The translations under genes and the position numbers were made by a program. A stretch of DNA of 64,000 nt from Runella slithyformis DSM 19594 (GTDB taxonomy: Bacteria > Bacteroidota > Bacteroidia > Cytophagales > Spirosomataceae): contig NC_015703.1 in the NCBI RefSeq assembly GCF_000218895.1, positions 4,043,001 to 4,107,000 of the forward strand, written 5' to 3'. The notes under the pieces were generated by a model. That model was not told where the DNA came from. It worked only from the letters and a program-made list of their open reading frames with translations, and did no database searches. Below are positions 43,101 to 51,670 of the stretch, piece by piece. Position 1 is the stretch's first letter; each line of letters opens with the position of its first letter.

Positions 43101-43367
43101 CTCTCCAAGTCTGACAAAGAGAAAGTCAAAGAAATTGCCATTGAGCTATTGGACGAATTGAAAAAAGAAAAACTGAAAGTGGAGCAGTGGGCCGATAAAT
43201 CGGTGACGGCAGCTGCTGTTTTTAATATAGTCAGTAAAACTCTTTTTGAGGCTTTGCCTTATCCAACGTATGAAAATGATGATATTGATCTAAAAACCAA
43301 CTTAGTCTATACCCATATCAAACATCAATATTACGGGGGAGGGGTCAGTATTTATGGAAGGTATTAA
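40152..43367 (+). CDS. hsdR: Type I restriction endonuclease, motor/nuclease subunit
   Basis: The 1071-residue protein has a PD-(D/E)xK nuclease site (D152, E166-x-K168 in RRPDIIGF and FIELK) and superfamily 2 helicase motifs: Walker A QGSGKS with K316, DEAH at 414-417, GFTGTPL, and ARANRISEGKNNG. The C-terminal helical domain that docks on HsdM/HsdS is present. No truncation is visible. It starts 12 nt after the SecB-like gene with a start region duplicated at 38599. Without a full HsdS, cleavage should be off unless the half-subunit works. Confidence 0.92.
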   Translation: MAWEYSEDNLIEQTAIELFFHRLGWDTLLAYNKESFGEGSTLGRLNKKEVVIKRIFLEKLRLLNPQLPEKAYTEAYEKLIEESSTKLLAEINYEKHQLLRDGIPVDYINEKGEHIKNKTLKVFDFENPENNNFLAVQQLWIQGKSNRERRPDIIGFVNGIPLLFIELKAAHRKLENAYLENFTDYKDVIPKLFYYNAFVVLSNGIESRIGSVTGKYQHFHEWKRITEEEDGVVALDRIIVGIGEKKRFLDLFENFILFDHSLGKVVKLIARNHQFIGVNKAIANIRHKNELYELGEIDIEEKQKLGVFWHTQGSGKSYSMVFFCQKIHRKFTGSHTFLIVTDRNELDTQIYGTFSGVGAVPPIKAGGKDSLKAGSGKHLKELLGAEHRYLFTLIHKFNFEEVITQRENIIVISDEAHRTQGGNLAMNLRNALPKASFMGFTGTPLFKDDELTKRIFGDYVSRYDFKRSVDDGATVPLYYENRGEYLKLNNPTISDRIRAVIDAESEDLESDQRSKIEQLFAKEYPILTAKKRLDAIAKDVVWHFCNRGYKGKAMYVALDKLTAVKMYDLITHHWKQYIEQMEKEVAGGKYGDQEVLEKSRELQWIKETEICVVVSSEQNEIQKFRKWELDIEPHREKMNTQDLEKRFKEENDPFRLVIVCAMWITGFDVPTLSTLYLDKPLKSHTLMQAIARANRISEGKNNGLIVDYIETYTALLDALKLYGSNEGGSGEKPEPPVQPKEVLIQQLEEVLASTEAFLQEEVHFDLEELIKAVGLEKLAALERGVNAVYTNDETKRKFQILAREVFKKYKALQPDKVLNQYAPRRNAVNVIYSAIEGNVESADVTDIMKKIQNIVDQSIENVVTEPTHDSGMVIDLSGLNFELLEKHFLESKNKNTLVQSLKDKVEKKLKQMVDKNPLRVDYYTRYQEIIDEYNRGKDAVTIEETFKKLVTFINSLTKEELDTKREGLTEEQKAIFDILRKPNLSKSDKEKVKEIAIELLDELKKEKLKVEQWADKSVTAAAVFNIVSKTLFEALPYPTYENDDIDLKTNLVYTHIKHQYYGGGVSIYGRY

Positions 43368-44544
43368 CGCTCTTCGTCATCGTATCCTTCTTCTCTCCCA
43401 ATTCCTGCTCATTTGCGCGGTGGTTTATCTAAAACTTCGCGCGGATTCGGCCTATTTCCTGACGCCCGATTCTCATTATTATCTTCAGGCAGCACAGAAC
43501 CTGCTCGCCGGCAATGGCTATCGCATTGTTTTTGAAGGCAAAGAAACCTTTTGTGCCATTTGGCCGGTTGGGTATTCTGCATTGATTGCGGGAATGTCGG
43601 CATTGAGCACATTTTCGGTAGAAACTGCTTCTAAAATCGTTAATTTGATGGCATTGGCGGGCTGTTTTTGGCTGATTTATCGTCGTTTTCAGGACAAAGC
43701 GTGGTTTGTGGCCTTGGGCTTAATGACTTCGTCTTTGGTGCAGCTTTACACCAATACATGGTCAGAAACGGTGTTTTTGTTTTTTGTTTTAGGGTTTTGT
43801 ATTCACCCCTCCTCCTACAAGGAGAAGGGGACGGGCGTTGAGGTTGTTGGTTTTCTTTGGGCCCTAGGTGCTTTTCTGACTCGTTACGCGGGAGTCTTCC
43901 TGCTGATTCCGCTATTGATCCGGCGCAGGTTTCGGACAGCGATATATTATTCATTGTTTATAAGTGGGTATTTGCTCTATAATTTTTATCAAACCCACAC
44001 CTTTACGGGAGGGCATGGCTTTTGGCCTAACGAGCCTTTTGAGGAACGACTCTTGAGGGGAATGCGTGGGCTTGGTGAGGAGGCATTATTTTTTGCGGTG
44101 CGCGATTGGGAGTTGAAAAGGCTTACTTTGAGTGCTTCAGCGCAGTGGTTTATTTATGGTGTGGCATTGTTGCAGTTTTTGATTTTGACAACAATTTGTC
44201 GGTTGGTAGGGCCTTCTGTAAAATCGGGGTTTAAAAACGGATTGAAAATCCTTTTCAGAAGTGGTTTCGGATTGCAAATCCGAAACAGCATGGGACAAAT
44301 CCGAAACAGCATGGAAAATGTATTTTTCCTTGTGGCTATCAGCTATCTGTTTTTTACGATTGTCATTTACTTTGCCGACGCTTCCATCGAAAGTCTATAT
44401 TTCAGACGTTTAGGGCCTGCGTCGTTGCTTTTTACCGTAGGTGGTTTGGCGTGGGTTTCGGAACAAAAACATATTTTTGAAAAGACGAAATGGCTTTTTG
44501 TCGCTTTCTTTGCGCTGTCAATAATTCACTCACTACCAAAATAG
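43354..44544 (+). CDS. Polytopic membrane protein, GT-C glycosyltransferase-like
   Basis: The 396-residue protein has about ten membrane segments and, in its first periplasmic loop, a TPDSHYYLQAAQNLLAG stretch like the acidic motif of GT-C (ArnT/PMT-type) enzymes that use polyprenyl-phosphate sugars. It overlaps the end of hsdR by 14 bp. Two palindromic repeats (43806-43830 and 44239-44314) lie inside the coding sequence without breaking the frame, adding loops such as HPSSYKEKGTG and RNSMGQIRNSM. Substrate is unknown. Confidence 0.68.
   Translation: MEGINALRHRILLLSQFLLICAVVYLKLRADSAYFLTPDSHYYLQAAQNLLAGNGYRIVFEGKETFCAIWPVGYSALIAGMSALSTFSVETASKIVNLMALAGCFWLIYRRFQDKAWFVALGLMTSSLVQLYTNTWSETVFLFFVLGFCIHPSSYKEKGTGVEVVGFLWALGAFLTRYAGVFLLIPLLIRRRFRTAIYYSLFISGYLLYNFYQTHTFTGGHGFWPNEPFEERLLRGMRGLGEEALFFAVRDWELKRLTLSASAQWFIYGVALLQFLILTTICRLVGPSVKSGFKNGLKILFRSGFGLQIRNSMGQIRNSMENVFFLVAISYLFFTIVIYFADASIESLYFRRLGPASLLFTVGGLAWVSEQKHIFEKTKWLFVAFFALSIIHSLPK
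43806..43830. repeat. Palindrome inside the GT-C-like gene
   Basis: CCCCTCCTCCT and AGGAGAAGGGG form an 11-bp dyad with one mismatch and a 3-nt loop. The sequence resembles dispersed CCCCTnCTCC...GGAGnAGGGG repeats and is translated in frame. Confidence 0.6.
44239..44314. repeat. Clustered palindromes and a 19-bp direct repeat inside the GT-C-like gene
   Basis: GGATTGAAAATCC (44239-44251) and the perfect dyad GTTTCGGATT/AATCCGAAAC (44264-44286) are followed by a direct repeat of CAAATCCGAAACAGCATGG (44275-44293 and 44296-44314). The 21-bp period keeps the frame and duplicates the peptide IRNSM. Confidence 0.7.
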
Positions 44545-44617
44545 GAGTGAGGAGTCGGAAGTGAGGAGTGAGTTTATTTGCTGACTCCTGACTCCTGACT
44601 CCTGACTCCTCACTCCT
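44543..44617. repeat. Tandem CTGACTC repeat with flanking inverted arms
   Basis: Four exact CTGACTC units (44581-44608) are followed by CTCACTCCT. The last 14 nt (44604-44617) are the reverse complement of AGGAGTGAGGAGTC (44543-44556). The structure lies between the GT-C-like stop and the thiamine pyrophosphokinase start and could fold as a long hairpin. Confidence 0.8.
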
Positions 44618-44623
44618 AAAAAA

Positions 44624-45286
44624 ATGTCTTCCCATCACGTCGTAAGAGAGAAACAGGAACCTGCATTGCTGATCGCCAACGGCGAAGGGTGCAGTTTTGA
44701 GTTGTTGGGCCAGCTGTTGGAATGGTCCCCGTTTGTCGTTGTGCTCGACCACGCCATTCACCGCGTGCTGGATTTGGGCATTAAAGTGGATGTATTGCTG
44801 GGCGATTTTGACCGCAATGTGGATTTTGATGAAATCCTGACCCGTCACTATCCGCTTGAAATTGTCCATGCCCCCGACCAAGATAAAACCGATTTGGAAA
44901 AAGGCATTGAGTTTTTGATTGAAAGAGGCTTCCCGGCAGTTAATATCGTGTGGGCAACAGGCCGCCGGGCCGATCACAGTCTCACCAACATGACCAATAT
45001 CGTTCGATATAAAAACCAAATCAAAGTGGTAATGCTGGACGATTACTCCAAAATTTTTCCGTTGGTCGGTACGTTTGAAAAATGGTATGCCCAAGGGACG
45101 CCCATTTCGCTCGTACCCGTTGGCACGGTAGAGGGCATCACGACCGAGGGCCTCAAATACAACTTGCAGGCAGGGGAGTTGAAGCTTGGCCATCGCAGCG
45201 GCAACAGCAACGAGGCTGCCATTGACGGTTTCGTAAAAATCTCCGCTCAATCAGGCGATTTGCTGATCATGGAGTGCTGGGATTAA
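44624..45286 (+). CDS. thiN: Thiamine pyrophosphokinase
   Basis: The 220-residue enzyme transfers pyrophosphate from ATP to thiamine. Its first domain has the metal-binding GDFDR motif (about residues 60-64) and DQDKTDLEKG (about 85-94). The ATGRRADHSLTN block (about 110-121) matches TPK's GxRxDH motif. The C-terminal beta-sandwich contains the HRSGNSNEA turn typical of the thiamine-binding face. Length is normal. The downstream epimerase-like gene is 53 nt away on the same strand. Confidence 0.88.
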   Translation: MSSHHVVREKQEPALLIANGEGCSFELLGQLLEWSPFVVVLDHAIHRVLDLGIKVDVLLGDFDRNVDFDEILTRHYPLEIVHAPDQDKTDLEKGIEFLIERGFPAVNIVWATGRRADHSLTNMTNIVRYKNQIKVVMLDDYSKIFPLVGTFEKWYAQGTPISLVPVGTVEGITTEGLKYNLQAGELKLGHRSGNSNEAAIDGFVKISAQSGDLLIMECWD

Positions 45287-45339
45287 TGAAATATGCTCTT
45301 TAATAATGGTTGTATTACTTAAAATAACTTACGAATAAC

Positions 45340-46446
45340 ATGCCCGGCATTACCCGCATCGAAGTTTATAAATTTAACATCCCCCTTCAGGCACCGGTCA
45401 CCATTGCGATTGGAACGATTGAAGAAGCCCGAAATATTTTGGTCAAAATTCATACGTCTGATGGGCTTTACGGGACGGGAGAAGGTGCTCCCTTTTGGAT
45501 GATCGTGGGCGAAACCCAAGCTACCGCCTACGCCGCAGCGCATGATTTAGCCAAATTGCTGATTGGCAAAGACCCGTCGGATATTGAAGGCTGTCTGGCT
45601 GCTTTGGATCGCTATCTGAGCGGAAATTCAACCGTAAAAAGCGCCTTTGACATGGCCTTGTACGACTTGGCTGCCAAGTACGCCAATATGCCCTTGTACC
45701 GATTTTTGGGAGGAACTAACCGCACGATTGTGACCGATGAGACGATTTATATCGCAAGTCCGGAAGCAATGGCCGCCGACGCCGTTAAGATCAAAGAAAG
45801 AGGAGCGGAGGCGATCAAAGTAAAATTGGGGACCAACGCCAAAGATGATATTCGACGCATTGCCGCGATTCGTGAAGCCATCAGTGATACTATACCCCTT
45901 CGCACGGATGCCAATCAGGGATGGGATTATATCAGTGCCCTGACGGTGTTGAATACAATCGCCGATTGGAATGTAGAATACTGCGAGCAGCCCGTAAAAC
46001 ATTGGGACTATGCCCATTTAGCGCGTTTGCGTCAACATGCCCGGGTCCCAATTTGTGCCGATGAGTCATTATTCTCGCCTCAGGATGCCATTAAATTGGT
46101 TACACAACAGGCGGTAGACTATTTTAATATAAAACTCTCCAAAAGCGGCGGCCTGCGCAATGCTGTCAAGATCAATGCCATTGCCGAAGCGGCAGGGATA
46201 AAATGCATGATCGGTTGCATGTCGGAGTCGCGTCTGGGGATATCAGCCAATGCGCATTTTGCTTCCGCCTTACAAAACGTGGTATTTTATGATTTGGATT
46301 CCCCTTTTGAGCACGCGCAAAACCCCATATTAGGTGGGATACATTACCAAAACCATTATCAGGTCATCATTCCGGATCTTCCGGGGCACGGCGCTGACGT
46401 CGATGTTGATTTCCTGCAACGTATGGAATCGTTTGTAGTTGACTGA
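45340..46446 (+). CDS. Enolase-superfamily dipeptide epimerase (L-Ala-D/L-Glu epimerase-like)
   Basis: The 368-residue protein has the muconate-lactonizing-enzyme fold with catalytic K162 in IKVKLG, metal ligands D190, E216 and D241, and the second lysine K268 in KLSK. The C-terminal D318-x-D320 pair in YDLDSPF anchors the substrate amine in Ala-Glu epimerases, which supports that specificity over sugar-acid dehydratases. Such enzymes recycle murein peptides by converting L-Ala-D-Glu to L-Ala-L-Glu. Confidence 0.85.
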   Translation: MPGITRIEVYKFNIPLQAPVTIAIGTIEEARNILVKIHTSDGLYGTGEGAPFWMIVGETQATAYAAAHDLAKLLIGKDPSDIEGCLAALDRYLSGNSTVKSAFDMALYDLAAKYANMPLYRFLGGTNRTIVTDETIYIASPEAMAADAVKIKERGAEAIKVKLGTNAKDDIRRIAAIREAISDTIPLRTDANQGWDYISALTVLNTIADWNVEYCEQPVKHWDYAHLARLRQHARVPICADESLFSPQDAIKLVTQQAVDYFNIKLSKSGGLRNAVKINAIAEAAGIKCMIGCMSESRLGISANAHFASALQNVVFYDLDSPFEHAQNPILGGIHYQNHYQVIIPDLPGHGADVDVDFLQRMESFVVD

Positions 46447-46464
46447 ATTTTTTTGGTCCTAACA

Positions 46465-47037
46465 CTAAACAGCTTTTCCAAAACACAAAACCATGGCTGC
46501 CAGAGCATAGTGGTACACATCCGTTGGGCTGAAAGGCAGATGTTGGGTGGCCACTTTTGTCGCTAATCCCAAAATCATGACACCGATCACGATCCAAATG
46601 GCTTTTTGGTATTTGCGCATAAGACCGAAAACCGCGATCAGCATTACCAGAAGCATTGTAAAAGCCTGAACTACGGAATCAAAGACCTGAAAGGACGGAT
46701 AAAGTAAAAACACAAATATAATAAGCCCGATAAAGATGGTGACAATAACCGTCGAACGCGAAACCGTTTGCCGCATGACCAAGCCCCAAATGGCTACTAC
46801 AACGCTCGACAGGCCTACGCTTCCGGCCAGCGTGGAGAGAGACCGGTGCGTATCGGTCAACTGCGGGACGCCTAAATAACGAAATACACCGGCAGCGGCA
46901 GCTAAGGAAACCGTGACTAAAAATACTCCCCAAAGGAGGCGATTATGGAAGGGTACATACGCAAAGTACTTAAAAAAGGCTACGATACATACAGTAGCTA
47001 CGACAGCGTCTGAAATAGCGTTGGAGAGTTGAAGCAT
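46465..47037 (-). CDS. Six-helix membrane protein, unknown
   Basis: The 190-residue product is strongly hydrophobic with about six regularly spaced membrane segments and few charged residues. No motif is recognised. It is convergent with the epimerase gene and divergent from sucD. The 280-bp gap upstream contains no further gene that I can support. Confidence 0.6.
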   Translation of the reverse strand: MLQLSNAISDAVVATVCIVAFFKYFAYVPFHNRLLWGVFLVTVSLAAAAGVFRYLGVPQLTDTHRSLSTLAGSVGLSSVVVAIWGLVMRQTVSRSTVIVTIFIGLIIFVFLLYPSFQVFDSVVQAFTMLLVMLIAVFGLMRKYQKAIWIVIGVMILGLATKVATQHLPFSPTDVYHYALAAMVLCFGKAV

Positions 47038-47316
47038 TCTGACACAAGATGTTAAAGATTAAGGGTCTGTGAGTAGCCAAAGACAATAGTTGTTGGTTTG
47101 CACTAAGGTCTGCTGACGGTTAAGTCTTGGCAAGGTACCGGTATTTTAGCGTTTTAAACAGAAAATTGCGCGATTTTTAGCCGTTCAAAAATTTTTCTTT
47201 TAAAGGTGCTTTTGTACTTTCTTTATTTCGACCTACTTTTACCGGAAAATTTTTGCCTTCTGCTTGAATAAAATAAAGTTAACCATCTTGAATCACGCAA
47301 TTTATACCAACCACCA

Positions 47317-48192
47317 ATGAGCGTATTAGTCAATAAAAACTCTAAGATAATTGTGCAGGGCTTTACAGGCTCTGAAGGTACCTTTCATGCCCAGCAAATG
47401 ATTGAGTACGGAACAAATGTTGTAGGTGGAGTAACACCGGGCAAAGGCGGACAAAGTCACCTTGACAGACCTGTTTTCAATACCGTTGCGGATGCTGTAA
47501 CTACTACAGGTGCTGATGTTTCAATCATTTTTGTTCCGCCGGCATTTGCTGCCGACGCCATCATGGAAGCAGCTGATGCCGGTATCAGGGTAATTGTTTG
47601 TATTACGGAAGGTATTCCTACCAAAGATATGATGTTGGCCAAGGAATACATCACTACCAAAGACTGTCGCCTTATAGGTCCTAACTGCCCGGGAGTAATG
47701 ACTGCCGACGAATGCAAAGTAGGCATCATGCCCGGTTTTATCTTCAAAAAAGGAACTATCGGAATTGTATCTAAATCAGGTACGCTGACTTACGAAGCGG
47801 TAGATCAATTGACGAAAGCCGGTCTTGGACAGACAACTGCTATCGGAATCGGAGGTGACCCGATTATCGGTACTACTACCAAAGAGGCTGTAGAGTTGCT
47901 GATGAATGACCCCGAAACGGAAGGAATTGTCATGATAGGAGAAATCGGCGGAAGCATGGAAGCGGAAGCGGCCTATTGGGTCAAAGCGAACGGCACTAAG
48001 CCCGTAGTTGGTTTTATTGCAGGACAAACGGCACCGAAAGGTCGTCGTATGGGCCATGCCGGAGCGATTATCGGTGGAGCTGATGATACCGCTGCTGCCA
48101 AAATGCGTATCATGAGAGAGTGCGGTATTCACGTGGTAGAGTCGCCTGCTTTGATCGGGGAAACAATGTTGAAAGCCTTAGGTCGCGCCTAA
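47317..48192 (+). CDS. sucD: Succinyl-CoA ligase, alpha subunit
   Basis: The 291-residue subunit has the CoA-binding N-domain ([13 protein letters not shown] at 12-24, GVTPGKGG) and the phosphohistidine loop GRRMGHAGA with His247. The family works with SucB to make ATP or GTP from succinyl-CoA in the citric acid cycle. The beta subunit is not adjacent, which is usual in Bacteroidota. Length and motifs are standard. Confidence 0.95.
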   Translation: MSVLVNKNSKIIVQGFTGSEGTFHAQQMIEYGTNVVGGVTPGKGGQSHLDRPVFNTVADAVTTTGADVSIIFVPPAFAADAIMEAADAGIRVIVCITEGIPTKDMMLAKEYITTKDCRLIGPNCPGVMTADECKVGIMPGFIFKKGTIGIVSKSGTLTYEAVDQLTKAGLGQTTAIGIGGDPIIGTTTKEAVELLMNDPETEGIVMIGEIGGSMEAEAAYWVKANGTKPVVGFIAGQTAPKGRRMGHAGAIIGGADDTAAAKMRIMRECGIHVVESPALIGETMLKALGRA

Positions 48193-48213
48193 ATAAAATT
48201 ACTTTATCTTTTT

Positions 48214-48221
48214 TACCTTTG
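48214..48221 (+). promoter_or_regulatory. -7 box (TACCTTTG) before the DUF4271 gene
   Basis: TACCTTTG fits TAnnTTTG 64 nt before the DUF4271 start. Just downstream, CAGGCAG and CTGCCTG (about 48222-48250) can pair into a leader hairpin. The -33 box is not evident. Confidence 0.5.
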
Positions 48222-48284
48222 CAGGCAGTTTGGTGTATCCGGGCTGCCTGTATGTATTTGAGGCATAAAACAGGGCATTAGGGA

Positions 48285-49460
48285 ATGACAAAAAAGGCTG
48301 TTCAGAGATGTAAGTACTTACCCTTCTTATTAATGTGGTGCGGTGCCTTTCCCCTTTGGGCTGAAGTGGGTCCTGATAAGCACTATTTTTTGGTAAAAGA
48401 TTTGACCCACCAATGGTTGGTCTATGACCGGAGCGAGAAAGAATATGTGCCTTATGTAGCTGAACAACACAACAATCAGCTGTCGATCAATACGTTAGTT
48501 GACTTAGAAAGTAACCTGCATTATGATCTTCTGATCTATGTTGAAAAAAACAACTATTTATTTTTGAACGGTTCCCTACAGGAAAATTTAAAGGCAGGAA
48601 ACTGGAAAATCCTCAAGATAGACAGTCTTTACCGGGTTTTCAGGCGTCCTCAATTAATGCTCACCCTTTACGGAACAGCGGGTCAGGCGGGGAAAGCTGT
48701 TCTTATCGGTCACCGAAAAGCCGCCGTTGAAAAACTGATTGTGGTGGAAGAAGAGTCGTTTCTAAACCTAAAACCAAGAGAACAGGCCTCTATCCCCAAT
48801 TTTTTCATTCTGGGTATGCTGCTGCTGTTTACGTTTGCGGCTTTTCTTTTTAACACGGCACCCCGGGCATTTTATAGGCTCTATAGTGTTCCCGATTTAT
48901 TTCAAATGGATTTTAGGGATGACTCGTATTTAATTAACAAACCTTTCGGCAGAACCAATATTCTTTTTGTGGTATTGCTGAGTCTTGAGTTGGCGTACTT
49001 ATATTTATTTACTCAGGATAAAGAATACAATCTGTTTTCTTCAAAAGAATTATTGGCTACGGGACGGACCTTCTCCGATACTTGGTTAAATTACTTAAAA
49101 ATAACCTGTATTTGCTTTCTTGCTTTCATAGGGAAATATTTTGGCTTATACATTCTAGGGACCCTGTATCGTTTGGAAGGAGTGGCCAACATACATTATT
49201 TCAAGGTTTTACAGTCATCGTTGTTGTTTTTTACTACGATGTTGCTGTCAGCATCCGTGGCTTCTTTTTATATTGTTGACTGGTCAGCGTTTATCCGCTC
49301 TTTGCTCATTATTCCCGTTGTCGCTTTTTACCTGTTTCGTACCTTTTTAATCTTCTTTACAATTAGCAACAGTACAACTGTTAAAAATCTATATTTAATT
49401 TCGTACCTTTGCATTGTTGAATTAATCCCCATCATCATCGGGGTAAGATATGCCCTATAA
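48285..49460 (+). CDS. DUF4271 membrane protein
   Basis: The 391-residue protein starts with a signal-like segment (ending near PLWAEVG), then a soluble region of about 140 residues. Seven or so membrane helices follow from about residue 165, with the SKELLATGRTFSDTW and FLAFIGKYFGLYILG segments of DUF4271. In Bacteroidota this family is typically next to hemD and T9SS genes, as here. Function is unknown; the position suggests a role in T9SS assembly or its regulation. Confidence 0.78.
   Translation: MTKKAVQRCKYLPFLLMWCGAFPLWAEVGPDKHYFLVKDLTHQWLVYDRSEKEYVPYVAEQHNNQLSINTLVDLESNLHYDLLIYVEKNNYLFLNGSLQENLKAGNWKILKIDSLYRVFRRPQLMLTLYGTAGQAGKAVLIGHRKAAVEKLIVVEEESFLNLKPREQASIPNFFILGMLLLFTFAAFLFNTAPRAFYRLYSVPDLFQMDFRDDSYLINKPFGRTNILFVVLLSLELAYLYLFTQDKEYNLFSSKELLATGRTFSDTWLNYLKITCICFLAFIGKYFGLYILGTLYRLEGVANIHYFKVLQSSLLFFTTMLLSASVASFYIVDWSAFIRSLLIIPVVAFYLFRTFLIFFTISNSTTVKNLYLISYLCIVELIPIIIGVRYAL
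49404..49411 (+). promoter_or_regulatory. -7 box (TACCTTTG) before hemD
   Basis: This consensus -7 element lies inside the 3' end of the DUF4271 gene, 81 nt before the hemD start. It could give hemD its own promoter. No matching -33 element is clear. Confidence 0.4.
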
Positions 49461-49491
49461 GAAGTGGGGACATCTCCACTAAACGTCTGAT

Positions 49492-50274
49492 ATGAGCGAA
49501 ACGATTTTGATGCAACAAGACCGATTGAATAAAGTAGAGAGCATTTTGGTTACGCAAGCTCGGCCAACTGATGAAAAATCCCCTTATTTTGAGTTGGAGC
49601 GCAGGTACAATCTAAAGGTTGATTTTCGCCCTTTTATCGAAGTGCAGGGTATTTCGTTCAAAGATTTCCGCAAGCAGCGAATCAATATTATGGAGCATAC
49701 GGCCATTATATTCACCAGCCGTAATGCCGTTGATCATTTCTTCCGTATCTGTAAGGAAGCAAAGTTGGAGATGCCCGCTGAAATGAAATATTTTTGTGTG
49801 ACCGAGCAAACTGCCAACTATCTGCAAAAATATATCCAAATACGTAAACGGAAGATTTTTGCCGGTCAAAAAACGGCGGCAGATTTATTGGATCTGATTA
49901 AGAAGCACAAAACCGAGAAATTTTTGTTTCCCTGCTCCGATAAACGTCGGAATGATATCCCTGAATTTATGGGTAATTATGAACTGCACCTCACGGAAGC
50001 GGTAATGTATGAAACGGTATCTTCAGACTTATCCGATTTGACGGAAGTATTTTATGATATTATCTGTTTCTTCAGCCCCTCCGGTATTACGTCATTATTC
50101 CATAATTTTCCTGACTTTAAACAAAATAAAACCAGAATAGCCGCTTTCGGTCCAACCACTGCCAAAGCTGTTTCAGAGGCAGGATTAATATTAGACATTG
50201 AGGCACCCATGCCCAACGCACCCTCCATGACCGGAGCACTTGAAATTTATATCAAAAAATCAAATAATATTTAA
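49492..50274 (+). CDS. hemD: Uroporphyrinogen-III synthase
   Basis: The 260-residue protein has the two-lobed HemD fold: IIFTSRNAVDHFF in lobe one, AAFGPTTAKAVSEAG near the end, and the central TEAVMYETVSSDLSDL hinge. HemD cyclises hydroxymethylbilane with inversion of ring D, giving the branch-point of heme, siroheme and cobalamin synthesis. Sequence conservation in HemD is always low; the TSRNAV and GPTTA motifs decide the call. Confidence 0.85.
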   Translation: MSETILMQQDRLNKVESILVTQARPTDEKSPYFELERRYNLKVDFRPFIEVQGISFKDFRKQRINIMEHTAIIFTSRNAVDHFFRICKEAKLEMPAEMKYFCVTEQTANYLQKYIQIRKRKIFAGQKTAADLLDLIKKHKTEKFLFPCSDKRRNDIPEFMGNYELHLTEAVMYETVSSDLSDLTEVFYDIICFFSPSGITSLFHNFPDFKQNKTRIAAFGPTTAKAVSEAGLILDIEAPMPNAPSMTGALEIYIKKSNNI

Positions 50275-50431
50275 TTTGAAAGGTTTAAGGCCGTTTTATG
50301 CTAATCTTTTATGGCATATTTGCAACACTTGAACTTTTTTATGCGTTATGTTAAGGGTTGGGAAACTAACCCTTTTTTTATATCAAATTTTTTTCGCTAA
50401 TTGTCGTTTGTATTGAAAATACCGGACGAAT

Positions 50432-51409
50432 TTGGATATGAGATACCCACGACTACTTCTATTGAGCATATTAGGTTGGTTCAGCCAATTAAGCTACGTA
50501 CAGGCACAGCAGGACGCTCAGTTCAGCCTGTTTATGTATAATCAATTATACTTCAATCCTGCCACTGCGGGAGCTGACGGCACTACCCGCTTCCAACTTT
50601 TGAATCGTATTCAATGGCAGGGGTATCAGACCACTTCCGGCGATGGCGGAGCGCCAAATACACTGGTATTTTCGGGTAGTGTTCCGTTGAATTTTATTAA
50701 AAGTGCCGTTGGTATCAACTATGTCAACGATCGTATTGGAGCGATGGGCAGCCAGGAGGTTCAGCTTTCATATGCCTATCGAATAAATATTAACGACAAT
50801 ACGCTCGCGTTTGGAGCTAGAGTAGGTTTTCAGAACCGATACATAGATTTTAGCAAATTGATCTCCCGCGAACCGGGCGATCCGCTTATTCCCGCAGGCC
50901 GTTTGGGCGTCACTAAGCCTGATATTTCTTTGGGGATATTCTATGATGCAAGTACTTTTTATGTAGGCGCAAGCGTTAGTCATTTAAATCAACCTACGTT
51001 TAACTTAGGCGGCAGTACGGGCAACAGCATTCTGGCATCTACGGCGTATGTTACGACCGGATACAGATGGGAACCTATATATGGATTAGAGATCCAGCCC
51101 TTGATCCTTGTGAAAAGCCTGACGGATTTCAGCCCCCGAACAATGTCCGTAGAAGGTGGAGTGATGGCTACATGGAATGAATGGCTATTCGGAGGAATTA
51201 CGTACCGATTACAGGATTCTTATAATATGCTGGCAGGCATTAATCTCCTGGGCAATAAAGCTCTGCGCTTGGCAGGGGCGGTAGATTTGACCGGAGGAGG
51301 TAGGGGGGCAAAAGCACCTGCCTCGTATGAAGTATTGCTTTCGTACGCCCTCCCCGCCCTTACAAAAGGTAAAAAGACGATTGTTCGCACACCCAGATTC
51401 AGGTACTAG
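50432..51409 (+). CDS. porP: Type IX secretion outer-membrane protein PorP/SprF
   Basis: The 325-residue protein has a signal peptide ending VQAQQD, then the invariant DAQFSLFMYNQLYFNPATAG opening of PorP/SprF. A 14-strand-type barrel with SAVGINYVNDRIG and YRLQDSYNMLAGI segments follows. PorP binds the GldK/GldN ring in the outer membrane and helps attach T9SS cargo. It is the first gene of the porP-gldKLMN run. The start could be two codons later at a second ATG. Confidence 0.9.
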   Translation: MDMRYPRLLLLSILGWFSQLSYVQAQQDAQFSLFMYNQLYFNPATAGADGTTRFQLLNRIQWQGYQTTSGDGGAPNTLVFSGSVPLNFIKSAVGINYVNDRIGAMGSQEVQLSYAYRININDNTLAFGARVGFQNRYIDFSKLISREPGDPLIPAGRLGVTKPDISLGIFYDASTFYVGASVSHLNQPTFNLGGSTGNSILASTAYVTTGYRWEPIYGLEIQPLILVKSLTDFSPRTMSVEGGVMATWNEWLFGGITYRLQDSYNMLAGINLLGNKALRLAGAVDLTGGGRGAKAPASYEVLLSYALPALTKGKKTIVRTPRFRY

Positions 51410-51670
51410 TCCAAAGATAATCAGGCATATTTTTTAGAAATAGATTCTTTTTTTATTCAAATTGTTTTTTGGCAAAATTATTGTTAGTGTACTGTAGTAT
51501 CGTTTGATAGAATGTTAATGGTTTTTTAGTAATTTTGAGGGATTTTTAGCAGTTTTGAATACCATAGGTTCTTTAATCGCAAAAACAGACGAGAAATTTT
51601 AAAATAACGCACACAATAAACACATAGAACTTCGTTTCTATACTGAATTTTGAAACTAACGGGAATAACC

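Noticed and set aside
44581-44617. CRISPR-like array
   Set aside because: Units are 7 bp with no spacers; a simple tandem repeat. No CRISPR array or cas gene was seen anywhere in the window.
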